The translations under genes were made by a program, and so were the position numbers. Positions 61,292-64,000 of a DNA stretch of 64,000 bases are shown one piece after another. The notes under the pieces were generated by a model. It worked only from the letters and a program-made list of their open reading frames with translations. It did no database searches and was not told where the DNA came from. How positions within the stretch are numbered: the first letter of the stretch is position 1; each line of letters opens with the position of its first letter. Origin of the DNA: Collimonas sp. OK242 (GTDB taxonomy: Bacteria > Pseudomonadota > Gammaproteobacteria > Burkholderiales > Burkholderiaceae_D); assembly GCF_900107095.1 (NCBI RefSeq), contig NZ_FNOR01000002.1, positions 248,001-312,000 of the forward strand. The letters are read 5' to 3'.

Positions 61292-64000
61292 CTATTTGCT
61301 TGAAGCCTTGAGCGTTTTAGATGCGCTTGCTGCAGAAGGTGGCGCTGCCTCAGGCAATGATTCAGCCGCTTGACAGCTACTCTCGATAAAGCCGGCAACT
61401 GGCTGCCCTTTAACCCGCTCGGGCAGCGCATATGCCATCTGACACTGCTGGTCAGCGCCGTCACCCCATTTCACGGTCAGCACGCCGGTATCGGCGACTC
61501 CCCTCACAAACGCTTTGCTACCCTGGCCAACCACACCGACCGCTTGTTGCTCTTCATTTAATATTTCTGCGGCAAACGGCAATGGCTTGCCATCGGTGCG
61601 CAACGCCTTGATGGTGACAGCGCGGCTGTTGTCGGTTTCAAATTTATACATGACCACCGAACCCAGGCGCGGCGCGATCGTCTTGCTGGTTTCCTTGAAC
61701 TGGATGTCCTCGGACGAACCTTTAGGGTCAATCTCGATCGTATTGTTTTCATAAGGGCGTAAATACGGCGCTACGGCATGACCGCTGTTATCGACCGTAA
61801 CCCCGATCGCGCTGCTGATACTGGCGCCCGCGGCGTTCGGCGCCACGATGACGCCGACAGCATCTCCCAGCGCTTGCGACAGCGATATGCCGCCGGGATA
61901 AGCGACGATGCCGCCGTTGGCATTCACCGAGACCTGGCCGTTGCTGCCCGATTGGCTAAAGCCTGCGCTCAAATTCGCGCTGCTCGCCTGATAGCCCACA
62001 TTGGCATTGAAATAGTTGCTGTTGCCGCTATCGCCGCTTGTATGGCTGCCCGATACGCCGTAGGTGAGGTTGCGCTCCTCGCCCATGGCGCCGTTGACGC
62101 CAACCTGCAGGTTGCTGCCGCTGCTGGAGCCCGTGTTGCGCGCCAGGTAACTGTTCATGGTAGGCGCACGCGCATCGCGGCCGAGTGGAATCGACAACGA
62201 CAGCATGATGCGATTGTCGCTGCGGCCACTGTTATAGCCGGCGCCGTAGAACACGTTGGCCAGCTGCTGCGCCTGTAATTGCTCCGGCGTCAGCGGCGCT
62301 GCTTGCGACAAGGTGCGCTGCACCGAGAGATTCCAGCTCACTCGTCCCCAGTTTGCGCCGTAACCGGCGGAAAAAGATGTCTGGCGGCCAAGGTTGCCGC
62401 CCCAGTACTGTACCGAACTGCCGGACAGGAACAGGGAACCTGCGCCAACCGCCTGGCTGACGTTCAGATCAAGACGGCTGCGCTGGCGGTTGACGCGGCC
62501 GGTGTCTTCACCGCGCGCAGCCAGGCTGCGCATACTGACGGCATCGTTCAGTCCCAGATAACCGCTGCTGGAAAAACGATAAGCCCCAAGTGCGAAATTG
62601 GTGCCCGTCTCAGGAATATTTTTATTATAGGCAATCTGAACACTTTGCCCTTGCAAAGTGTTGCTGCCTTGTATTTTCGTGTTGGAAGCCGCGCCGTCGA
62701 CGGCGAACGCCCCGATCGGGGTGCTCACTGCGGCGCCGACCTTGGCTTGCCAATAGCCGTCCGAAGCGGCCAAGCCGCCATAGCCGGTAAGGAAATTATT
62801 GATGCCGAGCTGCAAGCTGCCTTGCATCACCCATGGCGTGGCGCTGCTGACGCCGCTATATTGGCTAAGCTGGCCTACCGCCACGCTGTACCTGATGGCG
62901 CCGGGGCGCAGCAATTGCGGTATCGCAGCGTACGGCACGGTAAACGTGCTTTGATGGCCATTGGTTTCCGTCACGGTCACGCGCAGGTCGCCACCGTAGC
63001 CGGTCGGGTAGAGGTCATCGATGACGAAGGGCCCCGGCGCCACGGTGGTTTCGTAAATCGTGTAGCCTCTTTGGCTGACGGTGACACGGGCGTTGCTTTC
63101 CGCAATGCCGCGCACCACTGGCGCGTAGCCTTGCTGCGATTGCGGCGTTTGACGGTCGTCGGTGGCGAGCTTGAACCCGCGCAGACGCACGCTATCCATG
63201 ATCTGCCCGTCAGTAAAACTGTCGCCCAGCACCAGCTGCGATCTGAGTGCGCTGATATCGCGCTGAACATAGGTGGCTGTATTCTGGTACGCCGAGCGGC
63301 CTGTGATTGAATTCCATGCCTGCGCACCTTGATGGCGAAAACGCCAGTCGCCCAAATTGACGCCGCTGTTCAAGCCAAGATACGATTGCGAGCCGGCGTT
63401 GCCGCTGGTGGCAACCGAGGAACTGAAGTTATAGCCAAGCAGAGCGGCGGTGACGCCGTTATCGAGTAGCGCCGGATCGACATAGCCGCGCGCCGACCGA
63501 TTCATGTATATCTGCGGCACGGTGAGGGTAAGCGTCTGTTCGCCCGCGTCGAAAGACACAGTCGCATCCGCGATCCAGGTATTCAGGCTGCCGCACAGCG
63601 GGCCATCCGGGATTTGATGGGCAGCCGCTTCGGCTACGCTGCGCGTGCCGTCGCCGCGCGCAACTTTATCCAGATCGACCCCAAACCTGGTGAGCATGGC
63701 GCGATCAAAACATGGTACGGCGCTTTCCTGATTTGGCACGTTACTAAAAACGACATCGCCCAAGCCCTGCCAGTGTTGATTGACGGAGATGCCGACGCGA
63801 TAAATACCGGGCAACACGATGTTGGCCTTATCGAAGCGCGACAAATCGGCCTGTTCGCCCATGCCGGATGCGAAGGAGCCGCTGTCGAATCTCATCGCAG
63901 CCAGTGACGATGTCATGGCAGGTACAGCCGCAACGGCACTCGACTGTAAGAGCATGCCGGAAAACATGGCGGAAATCAGCACGCTGAGCAGGCGTGGCCG
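61292..64000 (-). CDS. Fimbrial usher (FimD/PapC family), 5' truncated at the window edge
   Basis: Outer-membrane usher of a chaperone-usher pilus system. The frame is open to base 64000 and the first residues in the window (RPRLLSVLISAMFSGM) read as a continuing signal peptide, so the true start lies outside; a GTG at 63982 is unlikely. The plug and beta-barrel region (LVLGDSFTDGQIMDSVRLRG near residue 250, YPTGYGGDLRVTVTE near 325) and the C-terminal domains are present. The C-terminal tail, after SSCQAAESLPEAAPPSA, is low complexity. Confidence 0.88.
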   Translation of the reverse strand, partial: RPRLLSVLISAMFSGMLLQSSAVAAVPAMTSSLAAMRFDSGSFASGMGEQADLSRFDKANIVLPGIYRVGISVNQHWQGLGDVVFSNVPNQESAVPCFDRAMLTRFGVDLDKVARGDGTRSVAEAAAHQIPDGPLCGSLNTWIADATVSFDAGEQTLTLTVPQIYMNRSARGYVDPALLDNGVTAALLGYNFSSSVATSGNAGSQSYLGLNSGVNLGDWRFRHQGAQAWNSITGRSAYQNTATYVQRDISALRSQLVLGDSFTDGQIMDSVRLRGFKLATDDRQTPQSQQGYAPVVRGIAESNARVTVSQRGYTIYETTVAPGPFVIDDLYPTGYGGDLRVTVTETNGHQSTFTVPYAAIPQLLRPGAIRYSVAVGQLSQYSGVSSATPWVMQGSLQLGINNFLTGYGGLAASDGYWQAKVGAAVSTPIGAFAVDGAASNTKIQGSNTLQGQSVQIAYNKNIPETGTNFALGAYRFSSSGYLGLNDAVSMRSLAARGEDTGRVNRQRSRLDLNVSQAVGAGSLFLSGSSVQYWGGNLGRQTSFSAGYGANWGRVSWNLSVQRTLSQAAPLTPEQLQAQQLANVFYGAGYNSGRSDNRIMLSLSIPLGRDARAPTMNSYLARNTGSSSGSNLQVGVNGAMGEERNLTYGVSGSHTSGDSGNSNYFNANVGYQASSANLSAGFSQSGSNGQVSVNANGGIVAYPGGISLSQALGDAVGVIVAPNAAGASISSAIGVTVDNSGHAVAPYLRPYENNTIEIDPKGSSEDIQFKETSKTIAPRLGSVVMYKFETDNSRAVTIKALRTDGKPLPFAAEILNEEQQAVGVVGQGSKAFVRGVADTGVLTVKWGDGADQQCQMAYALPERVKGQPVAGFIESSCQAAESLPEAAPPSAASASKTLKASSK

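Overview
The window looks like an ordinary chromosomal segment of a Gram-negative beta-proteobacterium, most likely of the Oxalobacteraceae (Collimonas-like). This placement is inferred from gene content and from protein similarity as I remember it; no search was run. Genes are dense, in short operons with 4-bp ATGA overlaps. I see no rRNA or tRNA gene, insertion sequence, prophage or CRISPR array. Both edges cut genes: an HlyD-type fusion protein on the left and a fimbrial usher on the right.

Layout. 1-4410 (+): a yhiI-rbbA-yhhJ-type ABC export operon. 4398-9352 (-): hemerythrin protein, adhP alcohol dehydrogenase, oleate hydratase and an L,D-transpeptidase, the last three closely spaced. 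9755-18665 (+): respiratory nitrate reductase narGHJI, a parvulin-type prolyl isomerase and the nitrate transporter narK. A textbook FNR-type box lies upstream of adhP, and a 9-of-10 match lies upstream of narG, which ties these genes to low oxygen. 18712-21998: an uncharacterised nar-linked protein, SirB2, a WrbA-type quinone reductase, a DUF190 protein, a small membrane protein behind an octamer tandem repeat, and a hydrolase. 22065-25002 (+): an MCE/Mla-type lipid transport operon. 25121-29617: RutE-like nitroreductase, two small unknown proteins, a metallo-beta-lactamase-fold hydrolase, a free-standing PilJ-domain protein and an amino-acid-type binding protein. 29961-34169 (+): pcaC and a complete yehZYXW osmoprotectant ABC operon. 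34471-37109 (+): DEAD-box helicase deaD with a strong terminator, and a GFA-family protein.

38517-46193 (-): a non-phosphorylative L-fucose-type pathway (two SDR dehydrogenases, L-fuconate dehydratase, FAH-family hydrolase) with its own ribose-type ABC importer, followed by a porin. The lactonase step is missing. A sigma70-like promoter overlapped by an inverted-repeat operator precedes the operon. 46460-51502 (+): CPBP protease, universal stress protein, phosphoribosyltransferase, a COG4705 membrane protein, and a TetR regulator followed by a 39-residue peptide and a hydrolase. Matching inverted repeats lie in front of the regulator and in front of the peptide. 51518-57644: methyltransferase, two-domain VOC protein, and the glycine cleavage genes in the order gcvH-gcvP-gcvT. 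58005-64000 (-): a compact acyl carrier protein / ketosynthase / unknown-protein operon directly downstream of a chaperone-usher fimbrial usher and adhesin.

The parts I find least explained are the ACP-ketosynthase-unknown operon beside the fimbrial genes, the TetR regulon with its tiny peptide, the free-standing PilJ-domain protein, and several perfect palindromes in intergenic DNA.
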